A DNA stretch of 64,000 bases from Numida meleagris. Taxonomy: Eukaryota; Chordata; Aves; Galliformes; Numididae. The first letter of the stretch is position 1; the number at the start of each line of letters is the position of its first letter. Location: NCBI RefSeq assembly GCF_002078875.1, contig NC_034410.1, positions 36,163,506-36,227,505 of the forward strand, in the 5' to 3' direction. Both the position numbers and the translations under genes were made by a program. The notes below the pieces were generated by a model. That model worked only from the letters and a program-made list of their open reading frames with translations. It made no database searches and was not told the origin of the DNA. Positions 11,242 through 24,358 of this stretch are shown here, piece by piece.

Positions 11242-14200
11242 GGAGGGTGTTTGCTCCCACCCCGTCCCCCTAACAAAATATGAGATTAAATGTAAAGTAG
11301 AAAAGTAATTTTAGTGTGCTAAAGCATAACACCTACACCGAGTTCCTTTTATCTGTGACTTTTGGAATAATAAATATTTTAAGAATAAAAACAGGTGGAT
11401 ATCATGTGGCATTTTATTTACTTTATTAAATAAAGTGTGAACTGAATGCTAATTGCTAAGACTCAGATATCACATTACCAGTTCAGTAACTTCAATAATG
11501 TCTATATTTTATTGCTTAGCTTTAGTAACTCCATAGCTTTCTGAATAGGTCCTTAACCACTTGGCACTGTCATACAACGTATAAGCGGTCAGACACTGAA
11601 GAATGTAATTCATAGGATTCAGCAACCTCTCACTGAGTAGTCTGAAATGAGAGAGGAATTAAGAGGTCTTGCACTTTGATTTCAGCTTCTTATTTTGTTA
11701 CAAGGACTCTGTTGCAGGACTCTTTTGGGATTCTCAGCCATAAAGTCTCAAAACAGTCCTTGTCCAAGATAAAAGACAAGCAACACTGAAGAGGATAAGT
11801 TGTGTTCAAGTGTGATTGCTGAACTTGACGTATGTTCAAAAATTCAGTGAACTAAAGCCTTTTTTTTCCCCTTCCCTTTTCTCCTTGTTCTTTCTTCCTT
11901 TGTTATTTCAAAATGACTGCAAATAGATCGGTGAAATACGTGGTGGTGAGATTAAGAAGTCGTTCCCCTGTGAAATGCAAGCCCTCGTATTTCACATATT
12001 TCCTTCTCTTATTCATCAGGTCATAAAGTAGTCACTGACACTGTATGGAGGAACACACTGAGTATACCAATGGAGAGAAAATGGGACAAAACTGCTAACT
12101 GGATTATTGTGTCACCACAAGTGCCACAGCAAGTACAGCCTACAACTCTGTAACTAGAATGGAGACCATCTGAGGAGCATCTCAGTTTTTGCCTCCTCAA
12201 AATCTTTTTGACACCAACATTGTGTTTTAACACTTAACAAAGATCTAAATTCCAAATGACTTTCACTAGAAAGTCTATATACAATTATTCACGTGCTTTT
12301 ATTTGAACAACTTCTTACCCCGAACACTTTCCTTCTTTTCCTGACAGTTATCATCATTTACATCCCAGGATATATTAGGATCAGTTGACTCCCTTTCTGC
12401 CTCAGCCTTCCGTATCTTACTTCAGGCATATAAGCATTATAATATTTTCTCTCATCTACCAGGTTCTCCTTTTCCTTCAATTCTTCTCTAAATCTTTTTA
12501 AAAAACTTAATTGTTCCTGATCATGACTCACTGAAATTATCAAACTATTGAGTTTTTAATCTGTATTGGTATAACATGGAACATACCTCCATGAAAGGAT
12601 TTATATTTTTAAGAGCAACTGTATCAAATTTATAGCTCATTCGCACCATAATACACCAAGGTTGTTACCTTCTCTGGCTATTTTTAAAAGTCAAGTTCTT
12701 AGAGATACTTATTATTAATTTCTAAATGCACAGCTAGCCCTCTCTTTCCTATTGATTTTCAGCTCCTTTCTGTTACACCAGTTCTCCAAGTCATTCTATT
12801 CTTTCTTGAAAAATATCTCGTTCTTCTGTCTATTGATGATAGCTCCTAACGTGCTGTCAGAAAATGTCAAAATCACCAGTGAAACCAGTTACAAACTTAA
12901 ATTGCTCCTGAGGAAGAGACTTATACCCTCTCTCCTCACCCTAATAGTTCTTTATGCTATAGTCCATAACACCTTCACTTCAGCCAGTTTCTTCTCAAAT
13001 TGTTGTCTGAATCCTCATAATAGAGCTCTATGTCAAATTATATATTCCGGATCAATGATTCTACCCTTGCCTAACAAAGAACTTACCCAAATACTGACAA
13101 CTTTATCTCACCTAATTTACCTTTGAGGAGCCACAGTTGTTTCCTTACTCACTGCCCTTTCCACATGGTTAATAACTCTGACCTTTAAGAAGATCTAAGT
13201 CAGGTATCAAGGGGGTTAAATAGCAAAATATAATTGTCCCAATCACTTCTCTCCACTCTTCTTTAATTAGAGACATTATATTGACTATTTATCAGTCAAA
13301 ATTATTATTACACTCTGCCAGACCATGAAACTTTACCACTGAACTTATAAAAATGTCACTGAAATTTACAGTGTTTCTGAGTGTGAATGGATCAGGGCCA
13401 ATTTTTGGTGATGTCCTCAGTACTCTCAGTACCCAATATATAAATGTGTATTCTGTCACCTAAGGAAAGGCCTGTACTGATTTCCTGTCAGGCCTAGGAA
13501 GAATTTTTTTTGCTATCCTGATGAATAACTCGGCATCAATTTTGAGGCCTATTATTGCAGCATTGGAGATCATCTATTGCTGGAGATATAACGTCCAATA
13601 ACGCTGACAGACTTCTCAGTTTTCCAGTTGCTTCAGTACACTGACCAGCATTGAAAACATTCCCACATTTGGGTTCAGAAGGAAAGTTCCTACATTAAAC
13701 TGCCATTATACTTTTTTGCCCAAATGCAGTGCAGCTGTTGGACTCACCTGGATGTCCTTCTAGCAGCTCTTTCACACATTATGTAACATGTGCTCTTCAA
13801 CACCAGTGCTTTCAGAGGGCCCTGGCGGGTTTTGAGGATTCAGACGTTTTTACTGAAGCTTAGATTTTAAGTGTGTCAGTGGTGTAGAGCAGATAATTTG
13901 TATTCTGCTCTGGATTAAATGTCTGTAGCATGAATAGTGATCCACCACATCCTGTCTTATAGAGCAGAACTGAAAAGCTTCTAAAGTATCTACTGCGGCA
14001 GTGAAGTTCCCGACAGTTAGCTGGAATGCAGATGTCAATAAAATATGAAAGGCCAGATTCTTTTTTTTCCCACTGCTTTTCATAGCTTTGCAAAGGAAAT
14101 GAAAATAGCTCCAGCTTTTCTTCCAAGGATTGACTTGCCATGCAAAATACCCAAGAGGAGAACAGAGAATTGCACACAGACAGGGAGAAGGCTCAACTGC

Positions 14201-17200
14201 AGCACAGCCAGTAATATTGATTTCAATGACCACTGTTTAAAGCACCAAATACTAGAATGAGGGGCTGAATGTAGTACTTGGTAGCGCAAAACTTGAGCCA
14301 TATGCTTGGTTATATTACGTGACAGAAATGATAAAGGGTTACATTATTACATACCTGTCTTACACACCTATTAGCAGGTGTTTCTTTCTTTTTCCTTTTA
14401 ATACTCTTTGTAGTGTTCTATCCTTCTGGAAGGGGGTCACAGAACAGGTGAGAGGAGAGGAACAGGAGGGAAATAAGAGCAGTGTATTTACAGGGGAGGG
14501 ATCAGGTGTGCACACATTTGTCCGAGCAACTACATGGAGATTTTACTGTTTGAATGAGTGGATAAGGAGTGACAGCTGTTTTCATCTCCTTTCTAAAACT
14601 ATAAAAACAGTATAAGAAAGAAATAGAATTTCTTTTTCTTAGCTTGACACCTACACTTCAGTGAGCTGCTAGGACTTAGGCAACTGCAGTAAGTAAAAAA
14701 ATGGGGTCCAATGTAAAGCTCATTACATTTTTTTCCTTCTGCTCCAAACATTGCCTTCATGGATTAATTCTGAAGAACAAAACAGATTCAGGCAGCAGTT
14801 TGACTGGTAATGCTATGGACAAGACTACATCTAAAATATCTCTGAAATTAAAAATAATTGGGAGCAGAGGATAGAGCTGTTATTGGAGATGACTGTCCTC
14901 CAAACTGAAACACTTGCAGTAGAACACAAGCTAATTCCTCAAATCAGAATTTTCTTCAATTTGTTCTCCTCTTTGATATAAACACATCAGGAACATGTGG
15001 GGACGGGACAGGATGCATCTTGTAAGGCTGTTGGGCAGGTGCTGCCCTTCTTCAAGCCACCAAGCAGTTTTGAACATGTTAAGCAGGCTGCTATAAAAGC
15101 ATAGTTTTTTCTCCTATATGCTATCATCTCACACTTCCTTGTGCCCCAGAAGAACACCTGCACTTGACAGATTGTGTTTTGAGCAGACAATTTTCACCTG
15201 ATACATGTATCAATGAGAATTGTTCCCATGGTAAATGACAGCCATCAGCCACAAGCAGAGAAAAGGCTGAAGCTGTTAAAAAATGCTGCAGGCATTTATA
15301 GTGAGAAAATGGTTTATGATTTTTATGCTTTCTTTCTATTGCATTTGCACTCAGAAATAGCATAGTTACTTTTCAGCGAACATATGAAATAACATTTACA
15401 TTTAATTAAATCTTTGAAGAATCCCAAAAGGGAAACATTTCAGGAAATTCTGAAAGACAACAGTGCTGTCTGTGACAAAAAACCCTGGCAAGCTTAGGTA
15501 AAGAGTACTATAGTATACATATGTTCTCGATTCATAATATACTAATATTATTTTGGCACTGTTGCTTTCAGTTTTTTATTAAATTTATTGACAGATCAAA
15601 TGAACCATCAATAGGCTTGATGAATACCAGCTTCTGAAGGGAATATTTAAACTGATGGGTTCTGTCTTACGAGAGATGGAAATACAAATAAAGTGACATA
15701 GAAGAAAAAATCAACTCGTAATAATAATAATTAAAAAAAATTGAAATATGGCCATCCTTTCTGGAGACCAAGGCACTGACAAGATGCAGTCATATCTTGG
15801 CTTGTATGACCAGACATGAATGCATGGATTTCACAGGAAAAGTCTTGTCTTCTGTAACTGAGTGTCCAACATTTATGTAATGAATATTAAGACTTGCTTT
15901 TAATTATGAGTGTCAAATGTTCATTTTCTCTAGTGAACAGTGTAGATTTTTGTGTGCTAGCAGTGTAAATAGTGTGAGGGCCATTACTACAAAGCAGCAG
16001 CACTATCTAAGCCAAAATCTTCTGTGATCTTTGTTGTCAGCAAGTTAATTGTTTTCAAAGTTAGAATCTTATGACCTTCAAAGTCGTTATTTTACCCAGA
16101 CATTCATGCATGTCTCAGCTTGTAATGCTCCACACGGCACAAGTAAAAGGAACCAAATCATTTTACCACATTCATTACATTGACTCCTTTGACTCTCCTT
16201 ACTTCTCCATCATCTCAGTATGAAGCTGAACGCAGAAAATAGGCCACCACTAAGTCATGTTTCAGGTTCAGTCAAGTTTCTTTATCAATATATCGATTCT
16301 GAATCAGAGTTGAATGATACCTAAATGCACCACACAGCATGACTGCAAGAAACCTCAAGCATGGAGGAAAAAAATAATGCCTCTACTGCAGTCAGGAAGC
16401 TTTGCAACTGCTTTCAGGAGTCCCAGGGTTAAGAGCGTTATAGTTCTCATACTATCCTTTATTTTGGTCTGGAGCACAGAGTGCCTCAGCCTCTGACATT
16501 TCAGATCAGGCTGTGTAACTATCATCCTGCCGGTAGTGACATTTCCTCCAAAATGGTTCTGTATTTTAATAAATCTTATAGGTGGGGAAGAGCGTAAAGC
16601 TCTCAGCCCTGGTTAAACCCTTAACTGTATGTTTGAGATCTCTACTAGTTCAAGATAGGATCTATCAGCTTTGCTATTTCTTTCAGTCAGGCACAGAAGC
16701 TTTTGTATGATTCATTGGCACTGAAGTAAGGTGCTTGCAGATAAAGAGAACAGGGGAAGATGTGTTGTAAAACATTTCTGTAGTATTTTATATATTATAA
16801 GCTAATATTTTCAAATACATCTAGGTAAGTAGGAACACCACAGTTGTTTTCCTGTGAACTTTAGCTGCTTAGATCCCTGAAGCCTGACCTGTGCTGAAGT
16901 CACTTTTAAAAGTGGAAATTCAGACATCTATGTTAATAAAAAATATAGATTCTTAAAAGGTGTTATAGGCTTTCAAATTCACCTTGTTTTCAAAGATTTA
17001 TGTGTCCAAACAATTTGGGTGGCTGTGTAGCTGTGTTTCATATTTACCCATAAACATGTTGTATACATTGAGAAATCTTTTCAGGTCTTGCTCCTCAATG
17101 TTTGTCTTATTTTCATAAATCACATTTATTTTTGCAAAAAATGAGAGATATTAAGGTACAAGTTCTCCAAGACGCTTCAGAGAGAATCTCAAAGCTATGC

Positions 17201-18837
17201 ATTTATAGGGAGCAGAAAGCAGAAACAGAGAGTCCTAAGAAATGTAATTTCAACTTTCAGGGAATATTGGACCAATACTCTTTGGTATCACTGGGGCCTA
17301 GAGTAGAAGTGATTATAAGCAAATTCATTCAGTTGCGGTATTGCTGGCATAACTGGAAGATAATGAGTGTGAGGCATTAATTTTACCCATGGCATCCTTT
17401 TGTTGCTTCAACAGCTAAAGACTTTTTTCATCTTTTAAAATACAGAGCCAATTGTGATATCCCAGTACTAAAATGACAGATGTAATTCTTCTAGTTATAT
17501 TAACTTTATTTAGCTATTTTTAATTTTATATATTTTTATTTTAAAATAAAGATGTATATTTTTCAAATACAATATTCCTTGACATGGCCATTTCTTTTTT
17601 TTTTTTCTTCCAGTTCATTTTAGATCATCATAATCATACCATTTGTTTACTGACCTCTCACATCAGCTTTTACAGCAGCTTTCAAGAAGGTAACCGATTT
17701 CATGTTTCAGAGCAATGATGAACCTTCAGAACAAAGGTTTAAAGCCAGAGATAGTTGGAAAAAATGCAGATAGTGTAAAAATATAAATATATATCCCTTC
17801 CACAAAAATACCATCTCTCCGGGTCAGAATAGAATAGTCATTCTTTAACATTTAATACAGAATTTAAGAAAATATCCCTGAACCTATTTGTTTTTCTGAG
17901 TTCATACCCAGCCATTTCCCTGCAGGCTGATTTCATACTGTTATTCCAGTGAGTGACTGTGTCTTCAGCGAAATTATCTGTTTCCTTGTGCTTTAGGTTT
18001 CCTCCTGGCCCTGGAGTGTTACTGTAATATGAAATATGGTGACACATTTTGTTTCAGTAGTGCCCTCCACAGTGAATGTACTGATAGGTAAGTGTAAAGT
18101 ATCTTCTATTTGCTAGCTCCTTTTTCAGCTACTGTGGACATGCCCTTGACTGGAAGTTCCCCTTGCCCAATCACATTGCTGTGCCAGTGTTTCCTTTGAC
18201 ATATATATATAATATAATATTGTTGTGCTAACATTCCAGGTACATTGATTTGTTACTGACCAAAAGGGGGTGGAACAGCAAGGCACAGAAAATCCACTAT
18301 ACGTTCTAACATTTAGGCTTTATCTTTTATTAGGTAGTGAGTAAGAGACATAAAAAGAATTGAGTCTGTTTACAGCTGAAATTTAAAAGAGACTTGTGTG
18401 AACAAAAACTTGTTCCATAGAGCACTGTGACAAAAGAGGTCCAAGAAAACTTAAGGTGTCATTGCAAATTAGCTCATGTAAGTAGTTAGAATGACACTCT
18501 TTTTATTTCTAGCAAAACTTTTATTAATTCTGCATTTAGTACTGTGCCTCCATACATGCCACAGGCCACATTATGAAAGGATCAGCCTGTTGATTTTGAT
18601 GGCATCATGAGAACGTGGCAGGATATACAGCAGGTGCCCATGTACCATAAGGCCGTACATAAGAGCCTACAGGACTCCCCTTCTCCTGTCTGCATTTCCT
18701 GGGGAAAAGATTTTCTGCTCAGGCCTCCTCCCTTCCCAGCCCTCCTCTGCTTGTTTTGCAAATGTTTAATTACATAGGCTGTTACAGAAGGCTCTGGAGA
18801 TAGACAGTGGCTCATGGAGCACATTTTGAAAACCAGT

Positions 18838-18879
18838 GCCCTACTTGAGGAAGAATCTGCCCTACTTGAGGAGGAATCT
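18838..18879. repeat. Tandem duplication, 2 x 21 bp
   Basis: GCCCTACTTGAGGAAGAATC plus T at 18838-18858 is followed directly by a second copy at 18859-18879 with one change (A to G). It is a minisatellite seed. Confidence 0.9.
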
Positions 18880-19677
18880 GCACACAACTGGCAATGGCAC
18901 TACATCCTCTGCAAAAAGAAGGAAGGTTGAAACTAGGTTTAAAAGACCAAGGCTAAGACTTTTTAAAGAGAAGTTTCACCTTACTACACAATGTTTATGT
19001 ACCCAAATAAGTAGAAACTTTTTGTAAATTCTGAGTGATAGCACAGGTTTTGAAGGCTGGTCTGTTTACTGCCTCTTTACTGGGAGCTGTAGAGTAGAGA
19101 GCCCTTTAAGATGTCAGCCCCCAGTTATTTAGGTGCCTAAACTTCAAGAACTTACTCATACTCTTCTCTTTTTGGAAACTGAGTGAAAACAATCCAGTGA
19201 ATAACCAGCCCTGACACATCTATTTCACATCTATTTCATGGCTACATTGGAGTGAATTAAATATAACCAAAAGCCTACTTCATTTCAAGGCACAAACGTT
19301 TGCAAATAAACTGGATGAAAAACATATACATAATATAGAAATTATTTTAATAATTTTAGATAAATAAATGCATCTCTTTGGAATTCTTTGGACACAGACA
19401 TCCATGGAACCTCTTTCTCTCTTTATATATATATATATTTATAAAATCTATATGCAGAGAGCTTTAAAAAATGGCAAATACCAATGTATATGGAAGGCTC
19501 ATTGATGAACTGCAAGTCAAAAGTGCTGTGTATTCCCATCCTCTATATCTCCCACCTGTCCATATTAACCACAGGCAGTATTATGTAGCAACCACATGGT
19601 CAATATTTTGCATTACTACCATTTAATAGAATCTTTCAAATCATTTCCCAATCTAAACTTAAATTATGTTTTTAATT

Positions 19678-19683
19678 TTTATT
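19678..19683 (-). terminator. Candidate poly(A) signal AATAAA for ZNF385D
   Basis: First exact AATAAA on the minus strand below the ZNF385D stop codon. The sequence after it is A/T-rich and I see no strong GT-rich downstream element, so this is only a candidate. Confidence 0.2.
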
Positions 19684-21369
19684 CCTCCTAAATGTATGGT
19701 AGGCATTTCACTTAGCTACACATCAGAGTGGTCACAAGTGATTCAGCAACACACTCCATAATATTAATAGATACTTTTCAGCTCCCTATGGGAAAAAGCA
19801 GGCAGCAAGAATCAGATTCGAGACATCTATTTTTTTTTTCTCTGCTGTTTGTTATTTACCACTTAATGACCCACATGTGAAACTCAATGGTTATATAATT
19901 ATTTTATATAGTAGATTTTCTGTTTATAAGTTATTTTTCTTACTCTAACATATATACAATATATCTATATATACCCCTGAAAAATCTTATTTTAAAGGGA
20001 CACAGTCAACCCCTTTAAGCCTCACAGTAAACATATAAGGCTTTAAGCTGTCCATACATAACGGTCAGCAACAGAATTCAAGGGTCCCTTCAGCTTCTAA
20101 AGGTTGTATTTGTTCCAAACCCACAATGTGCAGTTATCTCACAATATGTATCTTGTGTTGCTGTTTACATTTTATAGGTATACTAAAACATTTTATATCA
20201 CATCAGTAGGAAATAAAACGAGAGAATAAATCAGTTTCTAAAACTAACCCTACTGCAAAAAAACATTACCTGTATCTACAGACACTCCCACTGGTATGAT
20301 ATAAAAAGAATATGTGCCATTCTCAGGATGAAATTCTGGCTACACTGCAGTCAGGAGGAACTTTATACTGACTTAAATGAAGCCAGGATTTCTCTCTTGA
20401 TATTAATTTGCTAGGTATGACTATGCGTAACCCATTTGGGAAGACTCAACACTGAAGTGTCAGGCCTGTTTCATAACAAGACTGTATTTTTTGCTATCCA
20501 CTGGCCTTAAACATTGATCAATACTGTATGTATTACACATTTTGAATTTACATACACTGTACACATATGTTCTCAGTTAAATAGGAGTTTGACCTATTCT
20601 GTGTACAGCATTTGAATTTACTTTTTTTTTTCCACTAAATTTTCTTGATCATTTATCTTATCTTAACCATAGATTACCTTCATGCCCATTCTTCTACAGG
20701 TGAGGAAAACATTTTTTTCTCACCAGGAACAGCTCCACATTATTGGTTTTTTTTTTTAGTTGTTTTTTTTTTTTCTTTTTGTGACATACTTTGTTCATTT
20801 TAACTTTTGCAATGCAGTTAGAAACCTAGTGGCATAGATAGAGACACAATACTACTGTTTTACAAGACATCTATTGTATCTACTTTTGTTCAGATAAATA
20901 TCCAGTAACTGCTGATTTGGCAGGAGGATTGGTAAGGTTCTACTATTCACAGTGTTTCTTTTCTTTTCCTTCTTCTTTAATCTACAGAATAAAGTATTTT
21001 ATGTACATTGGAACCAGTTAATGCCCTTTAGACAAATTTGTAAGTTGTTTCATAAAGCAGGAAAGACATTGCAGGGAAATATGTGCCAAAAAGCACGGTC
21101 AAAAGGCTTCATAAGTTTTATATGTCACTACAAGTCAATGCTGGAGATCAGTTCTAAAACGATCAATACTTAAGAGGAATGCTCTCATCTGGAGAAAATA
21201 CTGCCCATTCCCCCATTTAGAATTTGTTCAGTTCTCTATCAAAAGTCCTGGCTCTTCATATATACTTTAAACTATAAATAAACACTGCATAGTTCAATGT
21301 TCTTGGTTTTCTTTTTTGTTTGTTTTGATTTGAAAAATTATTGCAGTACAATTATTTCCTGTTTGGAGT
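19678..21369 (-). other. ZNF385D: Possible 3'UTR of ZNF385D
   Basis: Sequence directly downstream of the ZNF385D stop codon on the minus strand. Reading down from the stop, the first canonical AATAAA on that strand is at 19683-19678, about 1.7 kb away; a variant ATTAAA lies nearer, at 20981-20976. The span is AT-rich, with T runs on the plus strand near 20748-20774. Which signal is used cannot be told from sequence alone, and the real transcript could end earlier or run further. Confidence 0.3.
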
Positions 21370-21603
21370 TCAGTAAGGAGCAAACAGCACAGGAGTATGG
21401 GTGGTCCGTATAGGCCCCGGAGCTGGTCGTAGGAGTGCTGGAGGAAGTGCTGAAGTCTGGAAAAGGGTGGCTGCTGGGGCTGTTCGAAGACTGAAGGGGG
21501 AATTCACAGCCACAGCAGCAGCTGCTGCTGCAGCTGCTAGTGGATTTGGTAAGATTCTTGGAGCCATCGGCTTTGAAGGTTCCTTTGAAAATACTAATTT
21601 TAC
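21370..21603 (-). CDS. ZNF385D: ZNF385D terminal coding exon, C-terminal tail with alanine tract
   Basis: Last coding exon: 77 codons plus the TGA stop at 21370-21372. The acceptor CCCCACAG directly precedes 21603, and the exon opens with VKLVFSKEPSKP in phase 0, joining the Gly that ends exon 26297-26398. Then come ILPNPLAAAAAAAAVAV (an alanine run encoded by mixed GCT/GCA/GCC codons), SPFSLRTAPAATLFQ, a Pro/Leu/Arg stretch and the end HTPVLFAPY. The tail has no zinc finger; it is low-complexity and probably disordered. The exon is clearly more GC-rich than its surroundings, which also leaves long open frames on the opposite strand; these are shadows. The match to ZNF385D is close along the whole exon, and ZNF385B has a different tail. 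Confidence 0.96.
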   Translation of the reverse strand, partial: VKLVFSKEPSKPMAPRILPNPLAAAAAAAAVAVNSPFSLRTAPAATLFQTSALPPALLRPAPGPIRTTHTPVLFAPY

Positions 21604-23435
21604 CTGTGGGGAAGAGAGAAACAAACAAACAGAGAGACATAGTTTGTTCATATTAGCTACGTGACAGGAAACTTGACTTAAGATTATAAGTGGAAAATCA
21701 ACTAAGAGAGGTTCTGGTTATTGATTCTACGAGCTGCAGGGTTGTGACAAGAGACACAATCTCACACATTAAACAAGAGAAGAACTTGGTAAGGGACAAA
21801 TAGTTTCAGTGTTTCCTTGGTTGTGGGCTCATGCCTTATCTCTGAAACATTTAATTTAAAATGAGCCGAGAAATCAAGGAAAACCTAAAAGGGTGCTGGG
21901 CAATCTGCAGATAAATTAGCCCACATGTATGCTGTAAGAACTAAATAAGAAAGAATTAGCCATCAATTAAGGAATTTCCATCTGGACAGCTTTGAGACAG
22001 AGAGCAGACCAGAATGAAAACACATCTTTTTCCCTAGTGTGAAAAACACTACGAAGGTACAGTTGTTTTCATCATTACAATGAAAATACTACTTAAAAAC
22101 AAGATGAACATCTAGATTCTGTTTATTAAGTGCAGACACTAATAACAGACAAAATAAACAAAGCTTATCTTGCACCAGTTATGAAAATCTCCTAAGTGCA
22201 TTTCCTGTGTTAAAATGGGTGATGGATTCTATGGATGTGCTGCCTTCTGTCATGTGTCATCTTGCTGCATAGTCAGAAGACTGTCTTTAGAAGGAAATGT
22301 CAGAAATAATTTTTTCACTAACATATTACTCAATATTATAAATATTGTGAAATATTTAAACAACATTGCATTGAAAACTCTTGCTTATATCAGTTAATGT
22401 AGTGCTAAATCATGTTTTTTTTGTGACTGTCATTGAGGCTTTTGCTTTAAATATTTATAAATCATGACTCTTGCTCAATACCAAATACAGTTTAGAAAAT
22501 AAATGAATAAATTCATTCAAATAAATGAATAGAGTTTCCAAAAAGGAACTAAATAAGCTCAAGATTTTCCCAAACTAAATGAAAAAACGCAACGCAGGTT
22601 CATTATTATTTGATTATATGAGAATTTATACTTAATATTCATACAAATGAATATCAGAGTAGTCTACAGACTTCTACGGATTTTTATGGGATTTTAAGCT
22701 TCTAATGAGAAGCCAGGAGCCTGAATATCTTTGTTCTGATTTTATAACTGAGATGAGGATAGAGACCTCATCAACTGACAAAGAAAAATCCCATCAACTC
22801 TGATCCATTCTGGGTAGGTTTGAGTCTTTGAAGGACCTGATGTCCTTTGCATAGAATATATACCTGAATACATGGAGTTGCATATAGAATATGAATATGT
22901 GTACCATTGTGCAGTACATCTCAGTCTAAGTACCAGCACTTCACTCACGGAGAAAAGTCTCATCCTTGGATTGAAAGAGATTTTCAAATAATTAACTTGC
23001 ACTGTATCAGTCTGATATCTTCTACTCAATACTGCCATTATGAGAGGATAGTCAGAGAAGAAGGACAAGATCATCTGACATGTACCATCAGTGAGTTTCA
23101 TCATTACACTATCACTGTATTAAAATATATATATATATCTGTTGGTTCTTTATTAACCAGATGGATACAGAATTTTGAATTTTCCTAACATGCATTCATA
23201 ACTTTGCAGGTCTCAAGGTCCTTTAAAGCTCTGAGAAAGATACTCAGAGTTTAATGCTCTCTTAACAGAGGATAAAATGGGCACTAGATACTATGAAAGT
23301 CAATGATCTTAATTACTCCTTGATCAGTGTTACACACAAGCTGTCCTCTCTTGCTGAATGTTTGACTTTTTCCTCCTTCCTTCAATTTTCTTTAGTAAAT
23401 TTTTTCAGCCTTATTTAGAACAGTCAATAAAAAAG

Positions 23436-23464
23436 CTAAATAAATGAATAAATAAATAAATGAA
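23436..23464. repeat. (AAAT)n-type simple repeat
   Basis: Imperfect tetranucleotide run of AAAT/AATG units inside the last ZNF385D intron. Confidence 0.8.
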
Positions 23465-24358
23465 AGAATTGAGCACAAAGTATGAGTAAAAAAAAACCAC
23501 AAAAAATAGGGTTCTGACTGTAGTCTAGAATTCCATTCAAGGATATTTTCTATAAGAACTATCTTATTGTAGAAATTTTGGACTGTCAAATGCCTGGTAG
23601 CTTCTCTCTCTCTATTGTGACACTTTGTACTTACTTGATATTTGTAACTTGAAAAAATATGAACTAAGTCCCAACATTACAAGATTTTTTTGAACTGTGA
23701 AATAGTGCTGTGGGAATTCATAAAGTTTCCTTCTCTGAAGCAGTATAAATGATATTGAAAATATGGCATTGCAGAGCTGTTGCTCTAGAAATGCTAAGTA
23801 AATGTAGTTTGTCCTTTTCTTAACTTCCATAGGAAGAAAAACAGGTGATGCTCATTCATTTGTTGTCATGAAGAACAAAGATCTTAGGTGACTTTATATT
23901 TAAAAGGCTAGGACACTATTGCCATTCTTAGAGAAATCAGGAACTTCTAATGAAATTCAATGGACTTTCAGTTAATTTATCAACATGGTTCTCATTTCAA
24001 GATAGCTGTAATAACAGTAACAATATATACAGTATGATGCATATTCATTTCAAATCTCTCCACAAGTAGTAATTAACATACAGGTCAAGATTAAGAGTTA
24101 AGTAAGATTTACTTCTTTAATTTACAGTGAAGTAAACTAAGGTACAGTAAATGACTTGAAAACAGTAATGAAAAGTAAACAAAGTTAAACTCTAGAGCTC
24201 ATAAAAAACATTTATATTCAAAGAAAAAATAGTACATCTTTGGCTTGTTGCCATGCAAATCCACATTCCAAGTGACAGTAATTTTGGGATTTTTTTCTAT
24301 TCAATGCCAAAAAGTACTAAATGTTCTACTGTGGATACCTGTTTGCTTACTGCAAACT

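Larger units (their letters stand above)
8491..19677. other. Gene-free AT-rich DNA
   Basis: About 11 kb with no recognised gene or RNA. It contains a T20 run (11222-11241), a 21-bp tandem duplication (18838-18879) and TA-rich tracts (near 18200 and 19425-19440). Open frames at 12752-13126 (124 codons, hydrophobic) and 13850-14233 (127 codons, minus) match no family I know. Confidence 0.5.

Noticed and set aside
21401..21664. 87-codon plus-strand open frame across the ZNF385D terminal exon
   Set aside because: It is the antisense shadow of the GC-rich coding exon; the minus strand matches the known protein and has correct splice borders.
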